DNA of 64,000 nucleotides from a bacterium (GCA_021777135.1 JAJYDX010000001.1:124001-188000), one strand, 5' to 3'; positions 20,840 to 30,602 are shown, counted from the stretch's first letter. A program made the numbers and translations. Notes: generated by a model not told the origin, from the sequence alone.

Positions 20840-21484
20840 ATGTTATACGTAAATGATATTTTTTACAGCATTCAGGGTGAATCCTCTTTCGCAGGATATC
20901 CGTGCAAGTTCGTAAGGCTTGCCGGCTGCAATCTTAAATGTAGTTATTGCGACACTAAAGAAGCATTAGATATTAAAAATTCCAAACATTTAAGCATTAG
21001 CGAAATAATAAGCTCTTTATATTCGATAGGAGGCGGCAATAATATAAAGCTCATAGAAATAACAGGCGGCGAACCTCTCCTCCAGGAAGATATATTTAGC
21101 CTTTTTGAAGAGCTTATTAAATTAAACTATCATATTTTATTGGAAACCAATGGAACCATAAGTTTAAAAAAAGTGAATAAAAAAATTGTTAAAATTGTTG
21201 ATGTTAAATGTCCTTCAAGCGGTTTTTCAAAAGAATTTAATTATGAAAATTTAAAATATATAGGTATTTCGGACGAGGTAAAGTTTGTTATAGGAACAGA
21301 AGAAGATTACTGCTTTGCAAAAGATTTTTTAAAAGCAAATAAAATTAAAACTGATAAATTAATATTTTCTGCGGTCGAATTTGAAGGCTCTATTTCTTCA
21401 AAAGAACTTGCGGATAAAATTTTAAAAGACGGTTTAAAGGTTAGATTGGGGATACAGCTACATAAAATTTTGCGTTTAAAATAG
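20840..21484 (+). CDS. queE: 7-carboxy-7-deazaguanine synthase
   Basis: A 214-aa radical SAM enzyme that makes the 7-deazaguanine core for queuosine. The cluster motif is C30-x3-C34-x2-C37 (CNLKCSYCDT). The N-terminus VNDIFYSIQGESSFAGYPCKFVRLAGC is typical of QueE, and ITGGEPLLQ is the SAM-contact strand. It lacks SPASM cysteines, as expected. Neighbouring genes do not include other queuosine steps. Confidence 0.93.
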   Translation: MLYVNDIFYSIQGESSFAGYPCKFVRLAGCNLKCSYCDTKEALDIKNSKHLSISEIISSLYSIGGGNNIKLIEITGGEPLLQEDIFSLFEELIKLNYHILLETNGTISLKKVNKKIVKIVDVKCPSSGFSKEFNYENLKYIGISDEVKFVIGTEEDYCFAKDFLKANKIKTDKLIFSAVEFEGSISSKELADKILKDGLKVRLGIQLHKILRLK

Positions 21485-21520
21485 CTTGTTAACATTGCAG
21501 CAAAATAATAAGCAGGTTGT

Positions 21521-21943
21521 TTATATGGTTATTTTTCCGCCCCTGCCGGATAAAGTCATAATATTATTAAAAACAAAAAGACAAATCCCTATAAATTCCA
21601 TAGAAGCAAATACGCCAAGGATTAAAATAGGGTAAAATCCTGATACTGCATCGTTAAAAATAATCCAGGTTAAAGCCATTCCTATTAAACCTATATTGGT
21701 CAAGTAAAACTGAACGGCTATAATAAATTCGCTGTATAACTTAAATCCACTAAATCTCGGTAAAACATGGTAGCCTACGGAATAAATCATCATTGCGATA
21801 AAACCCAGCAAAAGAAAATGCACGTGCGCAAGAAGCAAATATCCTATGGAGTAGGGATATATCGCCATAATTAAGCCTAAACCCGCGCCTATTACGAGAT
21901 AAAACAGCGAAGATAGTGTAAAATATCTTATTATCGGACTCAT
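21521..21943 (-). CDS. Small heme-copper-oxidase-like membrane protein, unknown role
   Basis: A 140-aa protein with four hydrophobic helices. It resembles a fragment of cytochrome oxidase subunit I/NO reductase-type proteins, with a histidine-bearing helix LLAHVHFLLLGFIAMMIYSVGYHVLPRFSG. Several histidines could bind heme. Stand-alone proteins of this size exist in anaerobes, usually of unknown function. It is a complete ORF rather than an obvious remnant. No other oxidase subunit is adjacent; nth follows in the minus-strand neighbourhood. Confidence 0.6.
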   Translation of the reverse strand: MSPIIRYFTLSSLFYLVIGAGLGLIMAIYPYSIGYLLLAHVHFLLLGFIAMMIYSVGYHVLPRFSGFKLYSEFIIAVQFYLTNIGLIGMALTWIIFNDAVSGFYPILILGVFASMEFIGICLFVFNNIMTLSGRGGKITI

Positions 21944-21996
21944 AATACTATTATTATATCAAATTAATTTAAAAGCTTTTATGATAAATATCACGT

Positions 21997-22635
21997 TTAT
22001 TTATGCTTTAAGTTTTTATAATATTTGCAATAATTTTTCAAAAAACATTCCGGACACTTTGGATTTCTTGCCGTGCAATAAATTCTTCCATGTTGTATTA
22101 GCCATCGGTGCATTTTCATCCAAAGGCTAGGCGTTATTGTTTCTGTAAGTTGGTTTTCAGTTTTTTCAGGCGTATTAGAGTCAGCCAAGCCTATCCTATT
22201 TGCAACCCTAAAAACATGGGTATCTACCGGAAACCGATCTTCATTAAAATATGTGCCAAGTATAACATTTGCAGATTTTCTTCCTACGCCGGGTAGGGAT
22301 AAGAGTGCATCAAAATTTTCCGGAACAACGTCGTTATATTTTTCAGCAAGGATTTTTGAAGCTGCGATTAGATTTTTAGCTTTATTGTGAAACATACCGC
22401 AGGTTTTAATTTCTTCTTCAAAATTTTCTATTTTTTTTGATGCCAGGTCGGATGGTTTAAAATACTGTTTAAACAGCTTATCAGTAATTATGTTAACCCT
22501 TTTATCAGTACACTGCGCGGAAAGAACAACGGCGATTAATAACTGAAAAACATTGTTGAACTTTAAAAAAGGTTTTAAATCGCCGTAATTTTTATCAAAC
22601 TCATTTATTATGTATTCTAATTCGTAATATTTCAA
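21997..22635 (-). CDS. nth: Endonuclease III (DNA glycosylase/AP lyase)
   Basis: A 212-aa base-excision repair enzyme that removes oxidised pyrimidines and cleaves AP sites. The helix-hairpin-helix motif LPGVGRKSANVILG carries the catalytic lysine, and the aspartate is in PVDTHVFRVANRIG. The C-terminal [4Fe-4S] loop is C-x6-C-x2-C-x5-C (CTARNPKCPECFLKNYC). Length matches the family. It lies 14 bp downstream of ndk. Confidence 0.96.
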   Translation of the reverse strand: MKYYELEYIINEFDKNYGDLKPFLKFNNVFQLLIAVVLSAQCTDKRVNIITDKLFKQYFKPSDLASKKIENFEEEIKTCGMFHNKAKNLIAASKILAEKYNDVVPENFDALLSLPGVGRKSANVILGTYFNEDRFPVDTHVFRVANRIGLADSNTPEKTENQLTETITPSLWMKMHRWLIQHGRIYCTARNPKCPECFLKNYCKYYKNLKHK

Positions 22636-22649
22636 TATTTTTCAAAATA

Positions 22650-23066
22650 TTATAATATTTCAAATATATTAAAGAAATATGAAATTTCAAATCTTGCAGA
22701 TTCCAATGAATCTGACCCGTGGACAACGTTTCTTTCGATGCTTTCAGCGAATAATTTTCTAATCGTGCCGTCTTTGGCATCTTTAGGATTTGTGGCACCC
22801 ATTATATCCCTGTTTTTTAATATAGCGTTTTCGCAGGCTAAAACCATAGGAACAATTGGACCTTCTGTCATAAAGCTAACTAAACTGTTAAAAAAAGGTC
22901 TTTCTTTATGTATATAATAAAATCCTTCGGCCTGTTTTTTTGTGAGGTGTATTTTTTTTATTGCTTTAATTTCAAAGCCGTTTTCTTCAAATATTGAAAT
23001 TATTTTTCCGGAAATCCCTTTTTTTACACCATCCGGTTTAATAATTGAAAGCGTTTGTTCCGTCAT
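22650..23066 (-). CDS. ndk: Nucleoside diphosphate kinase
   Basis: A 138-aa enzyme that equilibrates nucleoside di- and triphosphates. The active-site histidine is His116 in RNVVHGSDS. The N-terminal [13 protein letters not shown] and the [17 protein letters not shown] segment are canonical. It lies 19 bp downstream of korC, so it may be read through from the TCA block. Confidence 0.97.
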   Translation of the reverse strand: MTEQTLSIIKPDGVKKGISGKIISIFEENGFEIKAIKKIHLTKKQAEGFYYIHKERPFFNSLVSFMTEGPIVPMVLACENAILKNRDIMGATNPKDAKDGTIRKLFAESIERNVVHGSDSLESARFEISYFFNIFEIL

Positions 23067-23085
23067 TTTATTATACCCCTTTTTA

Positions 23086-23640
23086 TTATTTATTATTTTT
23101 AATTTCTTTGCCTAATCTGAAGCCAATTTCAAGGGCTTTTTTATTATAATCTTCAAAACCCTTTGGCACCCTTTTCATTAAGGCTTTTTCAATGGATTCA
23201 TGAGATACCACGCCTGATAATTCGACTAAAACTCCTAGGGCGATAATATTTAATCCCAAAAGTTTACCGAGTTCTTCTCGGGCAGATTTTACCATATCTA
23301 TGGCAAATAATTTTCCTTTTGCTTTAGACAAATCAGTTACAAGTTCTTTATCGGCTATGACTATTCCATTGTCGTTAACGTCATTTATATATTTATTAAA
23401 AGATTCCTGTGTTAAAGAAACCATATAATCGACCTTCGTAGCTTTAGGATATTCTATCGGCTTGTCAGATATTATTACTTCCGATTTACTTGAGCCTCCC
23501 CTTGCCTCAGGTCCATAAGACTGGGTTTGAACCGCATTTTTATTTTCGTAAATTGCCGCGGCGTCGGCCAGTATAATTCCAGCTAAAATTAATCCTTGAC
23601 CGCCGGAACCAGAAAACCTGAATTCAATTCTATCGCTCAT
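23086..23640 (-). CDS. korC: 2-oxoglutarate:ferredoxin oxidoreductase gamma subunit
   Basis: A 184-aa gamma-type subunit of the 2-oxoacid:ferredoxin oxidoreductase family. It starts with the [18 protein letters not shown] motif and has [19 protein letters not shown], which is typical of this subunit. It is expected to assemble with the korA, korB and korD products to interconvert 2-oxoglutarate and succinyl-CoA with ferredoxin. It is the last gene in the order korD-A-B-C. Confidence 0.92.
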   Translation of the reverse strand: MSDRIEFRFSGSGGQGLILAGIILADAAAIYENKNAVQTQSYGPEARGGSSKSEVIISDKPIEYPKATKVDYMVSLTQESFNKYINDVNDNGIVIADKELVTDLSKAKGKLFAIDMVKSAREELGKLLGLNIIALGVLVELSGVVSHESIEKALMKRVPKGFEDYNKKALEIGFRLGKEIKNNK

Positions 23641-23660
23641 ATTTAATTACCTCTTATTAT

Positions 23661-24488
23661 TTATTTTATTTTTATAGATTCTAATTTTTTATAATATTCA
23701 GAGCTGAATTCCGGCTTATCGGTTTTTTCAAACAATATACCGGTTTTAAATCTTCCCATAAGCTCTTCGTTCGACATATTTTCAGCGGATCGCGCCGGGA
23801 CGGCTTTTTCTTTTTGATATTTAACCATATCCACTGGAGATTTCATTTTATTTCTTCTGCCATATGAAATATGGCAGTTTGTAATAACGTCAAGTACGGA
23901 AAATCCGGTATGGCTCAATGCGTTAACCATAAATTTCTCAAGCTGAACTGCATGATATGAAGTTGAACGACCAACCCAGGTGGCTCCTGCCGCCTGTGCA
24001 AGATTACAAACATCAAAAGGAGATTCTATATTTCCGAAAGGCGTAGTGGTCGAATAACTGTCTAAAGGCTGAGTTGGTGAATATTGTCCGCCCGTCATTC
24101 CATACGTGTAATTGTTAAAAACTATTAGAGTCATATCAATATTTCTTCTGGCAGCATGAATAAAATGATTACCGCCTATAGCCAATGCATCTCCGTCGCC
24201 AGAAATAGTAATTACTTTAAGCCTCGGCTTATACATTTTAATTCCTATAGCAAAAGTCAATGCCCTTCCGTGAGTTGTATGAATAGTGTTAAAATCGACG
24301 TATCCAGGTAGTCTTGAGGCACAACCGATACCAGAGGTAATAACTACCTCGTCTTTGGAATATCCGCATTTATGTATCGCCCTTAATAAAGCTTTAAGAA
24401 TGATTCCGTCACCGCAACCCGGACACCAGATATGCGGAAGTGTATTTTTTCGCAGATAATAATCGTAATCGAATTTTGTTTTTATCAT
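23661..24488 (-). CDS. korB: 2-oxoglutarate:ferredoxin oxidoreductase beta subunit
   Basis: A 275-aa beta subunit that carries the thiamine diphosphate site. The TPP motif runs from GDGDALAIGG to VFNNYTYGMTGGQ. The N-terminal WCPGCGDG and the Cys in SGIGCASRLPGY are expected Fe-S ligands. The sequence HTTHGRALTFAIGIK is characteristic. Assignment to 2-oxoglutarate rather than pyruvate rests on the adjacency to sucCD and the D-A-B-C subunit pattern. Confidence 0.92.
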   Translation of the reverse strand: MIKTKFDYDYYLRKNTLPHIWCPGCGDGIILKALLRAIHKCGYSKDEVVITSGIGCASRLPGYVDFNTIHTTHGRALTFAIGIKMYKPRLKVITISGDGDALAIGGNHFIHAARRNIDMTLIVFNNYTYGMTGGQYSPTQPLDSYSTTTPFGNIESPFDVCNLAQAAGATWVGRSTSYHAVQLEKFMVNALSHTGFSVLDVITNCHISYGRRNKMKSPVDMVKYQKEKAVPARSAENMSNEELMGRFKTGILFEKTDKPEFSSEYYKKLESIKIK

Positions 24489-24521
24489 TTGCTAAATCTC
24501 CTAAATCAAGTTAAAGATTAA

Positions 24522-25658
24522 TTAAAGTTGCGACACGTCTTTTATTTTTGAGAAAATCTGATCGGGCGTAATAGGTTCACCGTTAACAATGTTTAAACCA
24601 TACACCTTAGCGCCGCAGGAGTTTCTCTGTACTTCTAAAATTACCTGCCCCATATTCATTTCAGGAACTAAAATCTTTTTTATCTTTTTTGAAAGGTTTA
24701 ATATTTGTTCTTCCGGAAATGGCCAAATTGTAATGGGGCGGAACATTCCTACTTTAATTCCGGCAGCCCTGGCCATCATTATAGCTTGCCTTGCCGATCT
24801 TGAAGTAGAGCCGTAAGCAACTATAAGAATTTCTGCGTCTTCAAGCATGAATTCTTCAAATTTTTCAATATCTTTAATATTTTTATATATTTTATCTATA
24901 AGCCAATTTTCTGCGTTTTGTATTACGTCGATTTTTTGCGAAGGGAATCCAGTTTCTCCATGGATAAGTCCTGTTACGTGATAGCGATATCCTTCACCCA
25001 TAGGAGCAAGAGGCGTAACCTTTCCCGAAGTAAAATTGTAAGGATTATATTTTTCCGCAGGAACATCCGGTAGTTTAACATCAATAATTTCAAGCTCATC
25101 TTTACTTGGAATTACAACTTTCTCTCTCATATGGCCTATAATTTCATCAGTTAAAAGCATTACGGGAGTTCTATATTTTACAGCTAGGTTAAATGCCCTT
25201 ATAGTTTCATATAAAGATTCGTTCACGCCCGAAGGAGTAATTGCTATAATAGCATGGTCACCGTGCGTTCCCCATCTTGCTTGCATAATATCACTTTGAG
25301 CAGGAAGCGTCGGCAGCCCGGTAGAAGGCCCACCTCTCATAACGTTAATAATTACGCAAGGAATTTCGCACATTGAAGCATAGCCTATATGTTCCTGCTT
25401 GAGTGATATCCCGGGTCCGGATGATGCCGTTATTGCTTTTGCACCGCCTAGCGCGGCACCTAGAACAGCCCCCAATGCGGCAATTTCATCTTCCATTTGT
25501 AAAAAAACCTTTCCAAGTTTAGGAAGTTTATTTGATAAAATTTCTGCTACTTCGGAAGACGGCGTTATCGGATATCCTGCAAAAAAATCACATCCTGCAA
25601 TAACCGCACCTTCAGCTATTGCCTCGTTGCCCTGCATTAATTTTATATCTTTACTCAT
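24522..25658 (-). CDS. korA: 2-oxoglutarate:ferredoxin oxidoreductase alpha subunit
   Basis: A 378-aa alpha subunit. It has the pyrimidine-binding domain start KLMQGNEAIAEGAVIAGCDFFAGYPITPSSE and the GISLKQEHIGYASMCEIP segment. GGPSTGLPTLPAQSDIMQARWGTHGDH is diagnostic of KorA/VorB-like alpha chains. The C-terminal part (about 280-378) forms the usual Rossmann-like domain. It follows korD by 34 bp. Confidence 0.93.
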   Translation of the reverse strand: MSKDIKLMQGNEAIAEGAVIAGCDFFAGYPITPSSEVAEILSNKLPKLGKVFLQMEDEIAALGAVLGAALGGAKAITASSGPGISLKQEHIGYASMCEIPCVIINVMRGGPSTGLPTLPAQSDIMQARWGTHGDHAIIAITPSGVNESLYETIRAFNLAVKYRTPVMLLTDEIIGHMREKVVIPSKDELEIIDVKLPDVPAEKYNPYNFTSGKVTPLAPMGEGYRYHVTGLIHGETGFPSQKIDVIQNAENWLIDKIYKNIKDIEKFEEFMLEDAEILIVAYGSTSRSARQAIMMARAAGIKVGMFRPITIWPFPEEQILNLSKKIKKILVPEMNMGQVILEVQRNSCGAKVYGLNIVNGEPITPDQIFSKIKDVSQL

Positions 25659-25692
25659 AAACTTATATTCCTCCGTTAATTATTATCTAAAT

Positions 25693-26019
25693 TTATTCTA
25701 TGCTAATGGAAAAGTCAGGACATAGGTACTCGCAAATGTTGCATTTTGTACATTTTGAAATATCCACCACTTCCGCAATCTCTTTATTCATTGCAAGCAC
25801 TCCTTCCGGACAGAATGCTACGCAAATTTCGCATCCCTTGCAATAATTAACGATAATATCGATTTTAACATCTTCCTTTTTGCCTTTTCCGGAAACTTCT
25901 TTTATTTTAAGGTTATTAACCGTTTTGATTTCGGCTTCTATAATCTCGCAAATTTTGTAGTTAGTTGGCGCATTAGCAACTGTAGAATTATCCGAGTTTT
26001 TACTTTCTTTTTCAGGCAC
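25693..26019 (-). CDS. korD: 2-oxoglutarate:ferredoxin oxidoreductase delta (ferredoxin-like) subunit
   Basis: A 108-aa protein with two [4Fe-4S] motifs in its C-terminal half, CKGCEICVAFCPEGVL and CTKCNICEYLCPD. The first 45 residues are a variable extension rich in charged residues. As the delta subunit it would pass electrons from the TPP site to soluble ferredoxin. It is the first of the four kor genes and lies 25 bp after sucD. Confidence 0.9.
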   Translation of the reverse strand: MPEKESKNSDNSTVANAPTNYKICEIIEAEIKTVNNLKIKEVSGKGKKEDVKIDIIVNYCKGCEICVAFCPEGVLAMNKEIAEVVDISKCTKCNICEYLCPDFSISIE

Positions 26020-26044
26020 GTTATCCTCCTGCTAAAATATTAAA

Positions 26045-26923
26045 TTAAAATAAATTTAAAGCTTTCTTTGCGGTTTCCGCAATTACTGACGGGTTATCCG
26101 CTATATGAATTCCATTTTTTTCCAAAGTTTTAAGCTTTTCCGACGCAGTTCCTTTTCCGCCAGATATTATTGCCCCAGCATGCCCCATTCTCTTTCCGGC
26201 AGGTGCAGTTTTTCCAGCTATAAAACCTATTACGGGTTTTTTCATGTTGTTCTTAACAAATTCGGATGCCTCTTCTTCGGCTGTTCCACCTATTTCTCCT
26301 ATCATGACAACGGCTTTTGTTTCAGGATCCTCCTCAAATTTTTTCAAAAAAGTAATAAAAGGAGAGCCTATAATAGGGTCGCCGCCAATACCTATACATG
26401 TGGTTTCGCCTAATCCTGCTTTTGTAAGCTGATTAACTGCTTCATAGGTTAGCGTACCGCTTCTAGATAAAACACCTACGCCACCCTTCTTATGAATAAA
26501 TCCTGGCATTATACCTATTTTGCACTCGTCCGCTGTAATAATCCCAGGACAGTTAGGCCCTATCATTATAGATTTTGAACAGTTAAGCGCCGCTTTTACA
26601 TTAAGCATATCCATAACGGGTATCCCTTCAGTAATACAAACAATTAAAGGAATTTCAGCTTCTATAGCTTCAATAATTCCAGAAGCGGCAAAACCGGCCG
26701 GAACAAAAATCATTGTAGCGTCGATCCGGTGTTCTTTTTTAGCTTCGACTATTGTATTGTAGACCGGAACTGAATCGTTAAATGATGTTTTTCCCTTAAA
26801 AGGCGTAACGCCGGCTATAACTTTAGTGCCGTATTCTATGCATTTTTGAGTATGAAACGACCCTTCTTTCCCGGTAATCCCTTGAACCAAAACATTAGTG
26901 TTCTTATTTACAAGAATACTCAT
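26045..26923 (-). CDS. sucD: Succinyl-CoA synthetase alpha subunit
   Basis: A 292-aa subunit with the CoA-binding Rossmann domain ([18 protein letters not shown]) and the ligase domain. The phosphorylated histidine is in [13 protein letters not shown]. The segment [20 protein letters not shown] is typical. It interconverts succinyl-CoA and succinate with nucleotide phosphorylation. It lies 25 bp after sucC and immediately before korDABC, coupling the two succinyl-CoA steps. Confidence 0.96.
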   Translation of the reverse strand: MSILVNKNTNVLVQGITGKEGSFHTQKCIEYGTKVIAGVTPFKGKTSFNDSVPVYNTIVEAKKEHRIDATMIFVPAGFAASGIIEAIEAEIPLIVCITEGIPVMDMLNVKAALNCSKSIMIGPNCPGIITADECKIGIMPGFIHKKGGVGVLSRSGTLTYEAVNQLTKAGLGETTCIGIGGDPIIGSPFITFLKKFEEDPETKAVVMIGEIGGTAEEEASEFVKNNMKKPVIGFIAGKTAPAGKRMGHAGAIISGGKGTASEKLKTLEKNGIHIADNPSVIAETAKKALNLF

Positions 26924-26948
26924 ATGTATATTTCCTTAAAATTTAAAG

Positions 26949-28112
26949 TTAACTGTTAACGATATTTGAAATTTTCGTTGCTCCGTCGGCAAGGCTTATT
27001 GCCGATACAAAATTCATTCCGGAATTTTCTATTATTTTAGCGGCTATATCTGCATTTGTGCCTTCTAGTCTTACGACGACCGGCAATTTTAACCCAATAT
27101 TTTTAGCGGCGGTTACGACCCCTTCGGCAACCATATCGCATTTGACAATCCCACCGAATATATTAATAAATATACCCTTAACGTTTTTATCTGACAGAAG
27201 AATGTTAAATGCTGTTTCAACCCTTTTAGCGTCAGCAGTTCCGCCTACGTCTAAAAAATTTGCCGGCGTTGCGCCGAATTCTTTAATTGTGTCCATAGTA
27301 GCCATTGCAAGTCCAGCGCCGTTTACCATACAACCTACGTTTCCATCTAATTTTATGTAATTCAATCCGACGCTTTTTGCTTTGACCTCTAAAGGCTCTT
27401 CTTCGTCTTCGTCAATAAAATCGTTAAAATAAGGGTGTCTGAATGAAGCGTTGTCGTCTAAAATTATTTTTGCGTCCAAAGGAATAAATATGTTGGAGCT
27501 TGTAAGAATCAACGGATTTATTTCCAGCATCGACATATCTTCTTTTATAAAAGCGCCGTATAAAAGATTTATTAGATTTGAAAATTCAGAATAAAGACTT
27601 TTTTCTATTCCTAAAAACAAAGCCATTTCAAGTATGTGAAACGATTTTAAGCCGTTGAGGGGCTTTATTGACATTGTTAAAATTTTTTCTGGATTGTTTT
27701 TGGAAACTTCTTCTATCTCAGTTCCGCCTTCCGCACTTAAAACAAAAGCAACACCCGCATTTTTTCTGTCTATAGTAAGTGATAAATAATATTCTTTAAT
27801 AATTTCTGCGCCTTCTTCAACCAAAACCTTTCTTACCAGTTTACCTTCTTTTCCAGTCTGCGCTGTTATTAAATTCATTCCAATCATTTTTTCTGCTATT
27901 GATTTAGCTTCATCGGCAGATTTTGCAATTTTTACTCCGCCGCCTTTCCCCCTGCCTCCGGCATGAACTTGTGCTTTAACAGCGACAACTGGAGCAGCCA
28001 GAGTTTGGTATGCCCTATATGTTTCTTCTCCGTTATGACATAAAATAGAGCGCAAAGTCTTTATGCTATGATTATTTAAAAGTTCCTTGGCCTGATACTC
28101 ATGAATATCCAT
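26949..28112 (-). CDS. sucC: Succinyl-CoA synthetase beta subunit
   Basis: A 387-aa ATP-grasp subunit. The start MDIHEYQAKELL is conserved. The nucleotide-binding region includes VKAQVHAGGRGKGGGVK, and the metal/active region ends with NGAGLAMATMDTIKEFGATPANFLDVGG. It pairs with sucD. It sits 17 bp downstream of the fumarase beta gene, indicating a fumarase-sucCD-kor transcription unit. Confidence 0.96.
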   Translation of the reverse strand: MDIHEYQAKELLNNHSIKTLRSILCHNGEETYRAYQTLAAPVVAVKAQVHAGGRGKGGGVKIAKSADEAKSIAEKMIGMNLITAQTGKEGKLVRKVLVEEGAEIIKEYYLSLTIDRKNAGVAFVLSAEGGTEIEEVSKNNPEKILTMSIKPLNGLKSFHILEMALFLGIEKSLYSEFSNLINLLYGAFIKEDMSMLEINPLILTSSNIFIPLDAKIILDDNASFRHPYFNDFIDEDEEEPLEVKAKSVGLNYIKLDGNVGCMVNGAGLAMATMDTIKEFGATPANFLDVGGTADAKRVETAFNILLSDKNVKGIFINIFGGIVKCDMVAEGVVTAAKNIGLKLPVVVRLEGTNADIAAKIIENSGMNFVSAISLADGATKISNIVNS

Positions 28113-28129
28113 AATATTTCCCGTTTTAT

Positions 28130-28699
28130 TTACTTTATGTTATTATATTTATTTTCGTATTTACGTCTTCCATCTTCGTAAAGGTCCCCGCCGTAAACGT
28201 CGTTGACAACTATAGCTGGAAAATCTTCTACCGTAAGACGGCGGACGGCTTCTGAAAGAAGGTCTTCATATGCGATAACCTTATTTGATTTTATGGCTTT
28301 CGATATTAAAGCTCCTGCTCCCCCTATAGCGCCGAAATATAAAGCTTTATATTTCTTGATAGATTCTTTCACGTCAACAGATCTCTTGCCTTTTCCTATC
28401 ATTCCTTTTAAGCCCTTCTCCATAAGTAAAGGCGCATACTTGTCCATCCTGTAGCTTGTGGTAGGCCCTGCAGAACCGATTATCTCCCCGGGTTTTTCTG
28501 GAGTAGGTCCGACGTAATAAATAATCTGACCTTCAAGGTCAAAAGGCAGAGGTTTATTTTCTTCTAAAAGCTTAACCAACCTATAATGAGCTTGGTCTCT
28601 TGCGGTGTAAATAGTCCCGCTAATTAAAACTTCATCCCCTGTTTTAAGGTTTAATATAATATTTTCCGTAAGAGGAGTAGTTATTTTTATTGCTTTCAT
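28130..28699 (-). CDS. fumB: Fumarate hydratase class I, beta subunit
   Basis: A 189-aa C-terminal-type subunit of the two-subunit iron-sulfur fumarase. The start used here is the ATG at 28699 (MKAIKITTPL); a longer in-frame reading would overlap the alpha gene and lacks family similarity. The motif GSAGPTTSYRMDKYAP is conserved in fumarase and tartrate dehydratase beta domains. Fumarate is preferred over tartrate because of the TCA neighbours. Confidence 0.92.
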   Translation of the reverse strand: MKAIKITTPLTENIILNLKTGDEVLISGTIYTARDQAHYRLVKLLEENKPLPFDLEGQIIYYVGPTPEKPGEIIGSAGPTTSYRMDKYAPLLMEKGLKGMIGKGKRSVDVKESIKKYKALYFGAIGGAGALISKAIKSNKVIAYEDLLSEAVRRLTVEDFPAIVVNDVYGGDLYEDGRRKYENKYNNIK

Positions 28700-28709
28700 A
28701 TACTTAAAC

Positions 28710-29549
28710 TTAAATAATAATTTCAGAATGCCTGTGCGAATGACATTCGATATTAACCGCAACCGGAAAACTGGCAATATGACAGGGTTCTTTAATTATG
28801 TGAACGCCTAGGACTGTGCATATTCCGCCAAAACCCATCGGCCCTGTTCCTATATTGTTTATTTTTTCAAATATAATGTTTTCCATTTCTGCCAGCTCAA
28901 AATCGTTGTTTATCTGTCCTAATTTTCTAAAAAGAGCTTTTTTTGCTATAATAGCAGACCTTTCAAAATTACCTCCTATGCCAACGCCAACAATATTAGG
29001 TGGGCAAGGGTTAGGTCCGGCTTCCTTCATAGTTTCCAAGACAAAATCAATAACCCCTTCTTTTCCGTCTGAAGGACGCATCATTTTAAGCCTGCTCATA
29101 TTTTCACTTCCCCCGCCTTTTGCCGCATACATTATTTTAATTTTATCGCCGTTAGTTATATCGTAATGTATTATCGCCGGAGTATTATCGCCAATATTTT
29201 TTCTAGAAATAGGATCACAGGTCGATTTTCTTAAAAAACCTTCTGAATAACCCATTCTAGTGCCGTCATTAATTGCATCAGTTAAATTTTTATCGGCTAT
29301 CGCAACATCTTTTCCTATTTCTACAAAAAAAACTGCAAGTCCAGTATCTTGACACAATGGTTTGAGCTCAGTTTTAGCAATTCCGGCATTTAACAGTAAT
29401 TGATTTAAAACTGTTTTCCCAGATTCGGAAATTTCTTTTTCGGAAGCCATTTGAAGACTTTTATAAGTGTCTTCAGGCAAGTTAACGCTCGAATTAATTA
29501 TTAAATTTTTAACGGCGTTTGAAATTTCTTCGGATGCTATAACCCTCAT
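28710..29549 (-). CDS. fumA: Fumarate hydratase class I, alpha subunit
   Basis: A 279-aa N-terminal-type subunit with the cysteines that bind the catalytic [4Fe-4S] cluster, in LCQDTGLAVFFVEIG, KSTCDPISRKN and PNPCPPNIVGVGIGG. The ATG at 29549 is chosen. A TTG two codons upstream is also in frame and cannot be ruled out. It starts the fumarase-sucCD-kor block and is 10 bp before the beta gene. Confidence 0.93.
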   Translation of the reverse strand: MRVIASEEISNAVKNLIINSSVNLPEDTYKSLQMASEKEISESGKTVLNQLLLNAGIAKTELKPLCQDTGLAVFFVEIGKDVAIADKNLTDAINDGTRMGYSEGFLRKSTCDPISRKNIGDNTPAIIHYDITNGDKIKIMYAAKGGGSENMSRLKMMRPSDGKEGVIDFVLETMKEAGPNPCPPNIVGVGIGGNFERSAIIAKKALFRKLGQINNDFELAEMENIIFEKINNIGTGPMGFGGICTVLGVHIIKEPCHIASFPVAVNIECHSHRHSEIII

Positions 29550-29637
29550 CGGCAATATATTCTTTTTAGTTATTTTTTTACGTTATAAATATTATAATGA
29601 TTTATAAAATAAATTCAAGCAAAAAAATAAACCGCGA

Positions 29638-30579
29638 TTATAAATTTTTATGAACGCAAAAACTATCAGTCATATTGCAAGCGGCTAATTCAGGTTGAAT
29701 TACCACATGATTTATTTTAAATTTTTCCGATAGCCTGTCTTGAATATTATTTATAATACAACAAATATCTGCTGATTTAACCGCGGTTTCTTCAACGAGA
29801 ATATGAGCGCTCAATAGTTTAAAAGATTTTGACATGCTCCATATATGGAGATCGTGAACATTTTTAACGCCCGGCGTTTTAAGTATTTCATCTTTTACAA
29901 GGCTAAAGTCAATTTCTTTTGGAACCCCTTCAAGCAATATGTTTATAGTTTCATTAATTACCGAGAATGCCCCTATAGCTATAAGAGGTGATATTATTAA
30001 GCCTATGGCGGGGTCTATATAATAAATTCCGGTGAAATATATAATTGCTCCGCCGGCTATAATTGAAATAGAAACTAAAGAATCTCCGACTATATGAAAA
30101 AAAGAACTTTTAAGATTTAAATTATGCCCTATGCCCTTGTGTATTTTTATACCTATGACTGAGTTTATAATAAGGCTTATGAAAGGAAAAATAATCATAA
30201 TACCTGAATTAATTCTCTCTGGATGCATTAGCCGTAAATAACTTTCATAAATCAATATTAAGGACAATATTAGAAGCAAAAGCGAATTTAAAAGGGCGGC
30301 GAGTATTCCTATCCTGTGGTAACCGTAAGTTTTTCTTATAGAAGGGCTTTTCCTAACCTGAATTTGTGCGACCCAAGCTAAAAGAAGCGAGGACGCATCT
30401 ACTAAAACATGCCCCGATTCTGAATATAAAGCCATGCTTTTTGACATTACCGCCCCGCTTAATTCCACAATCAGTATTACTAAGGTAAACAAAAAAGCAA
30501 ATTTTAAGCTTTTTTCAGTTTTAAAAGATTCGCCGTTTAAATTTAACGAGTGGTCGTGTGAATGGGTATGGTTTTCCAT
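29638..30579 (-). CDS. Cation diffusion facilitator (zinc-type) efflux protein
   Basis: A 313-aa six-helix transporter of the CDF family, likely exporting Zn and related metals across the inner membrane. The N-terminus is histidine-rich (HTHSHDHS). Metal-site residues occur in TM2 (SGHVLVDASSLLLAWV) and TM5 (HIVGDSLVSISII, HxxxD type). The C-terminal cytoplasmic domain includes VKNVHDLHIWSMSKSFKLLSAHI, which is typical. The ATG at 30579 is used because AAGGTG lies just upstream; an upstream GTG is less likely. Confidence 0.92.
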   Translation of the reverse strand: MENHTHSHDHSLNLNGESFKTEKSLKFAFLFTLVILIVELSGAVMSKSMALYSESGHVLVDASSLLLAWVAQIQVRKSPSIRKTYGYHRIGILAALLNSLLLLILSLILIYESYLRLMHPERINSGIMIIFPFISLIINSVIGIKIHKGIGHNLNLKSSFFHIVGDSLVSISIIAGGAIIYFTGIYYIDPAIGLIISPLIAIGAFSVINETINILLEGVPKEIDFSLVKDEILKTPGVKNVHDLHIWSMSKSFKLLSAHILVEETAVKSADICCIINNIQDRLSEKFKINHVVIQPELAACNMTDSFCVHKNL

Positions 30580-30602
30580 AATAAGCACCTTAATTTAAAA
30601 AA

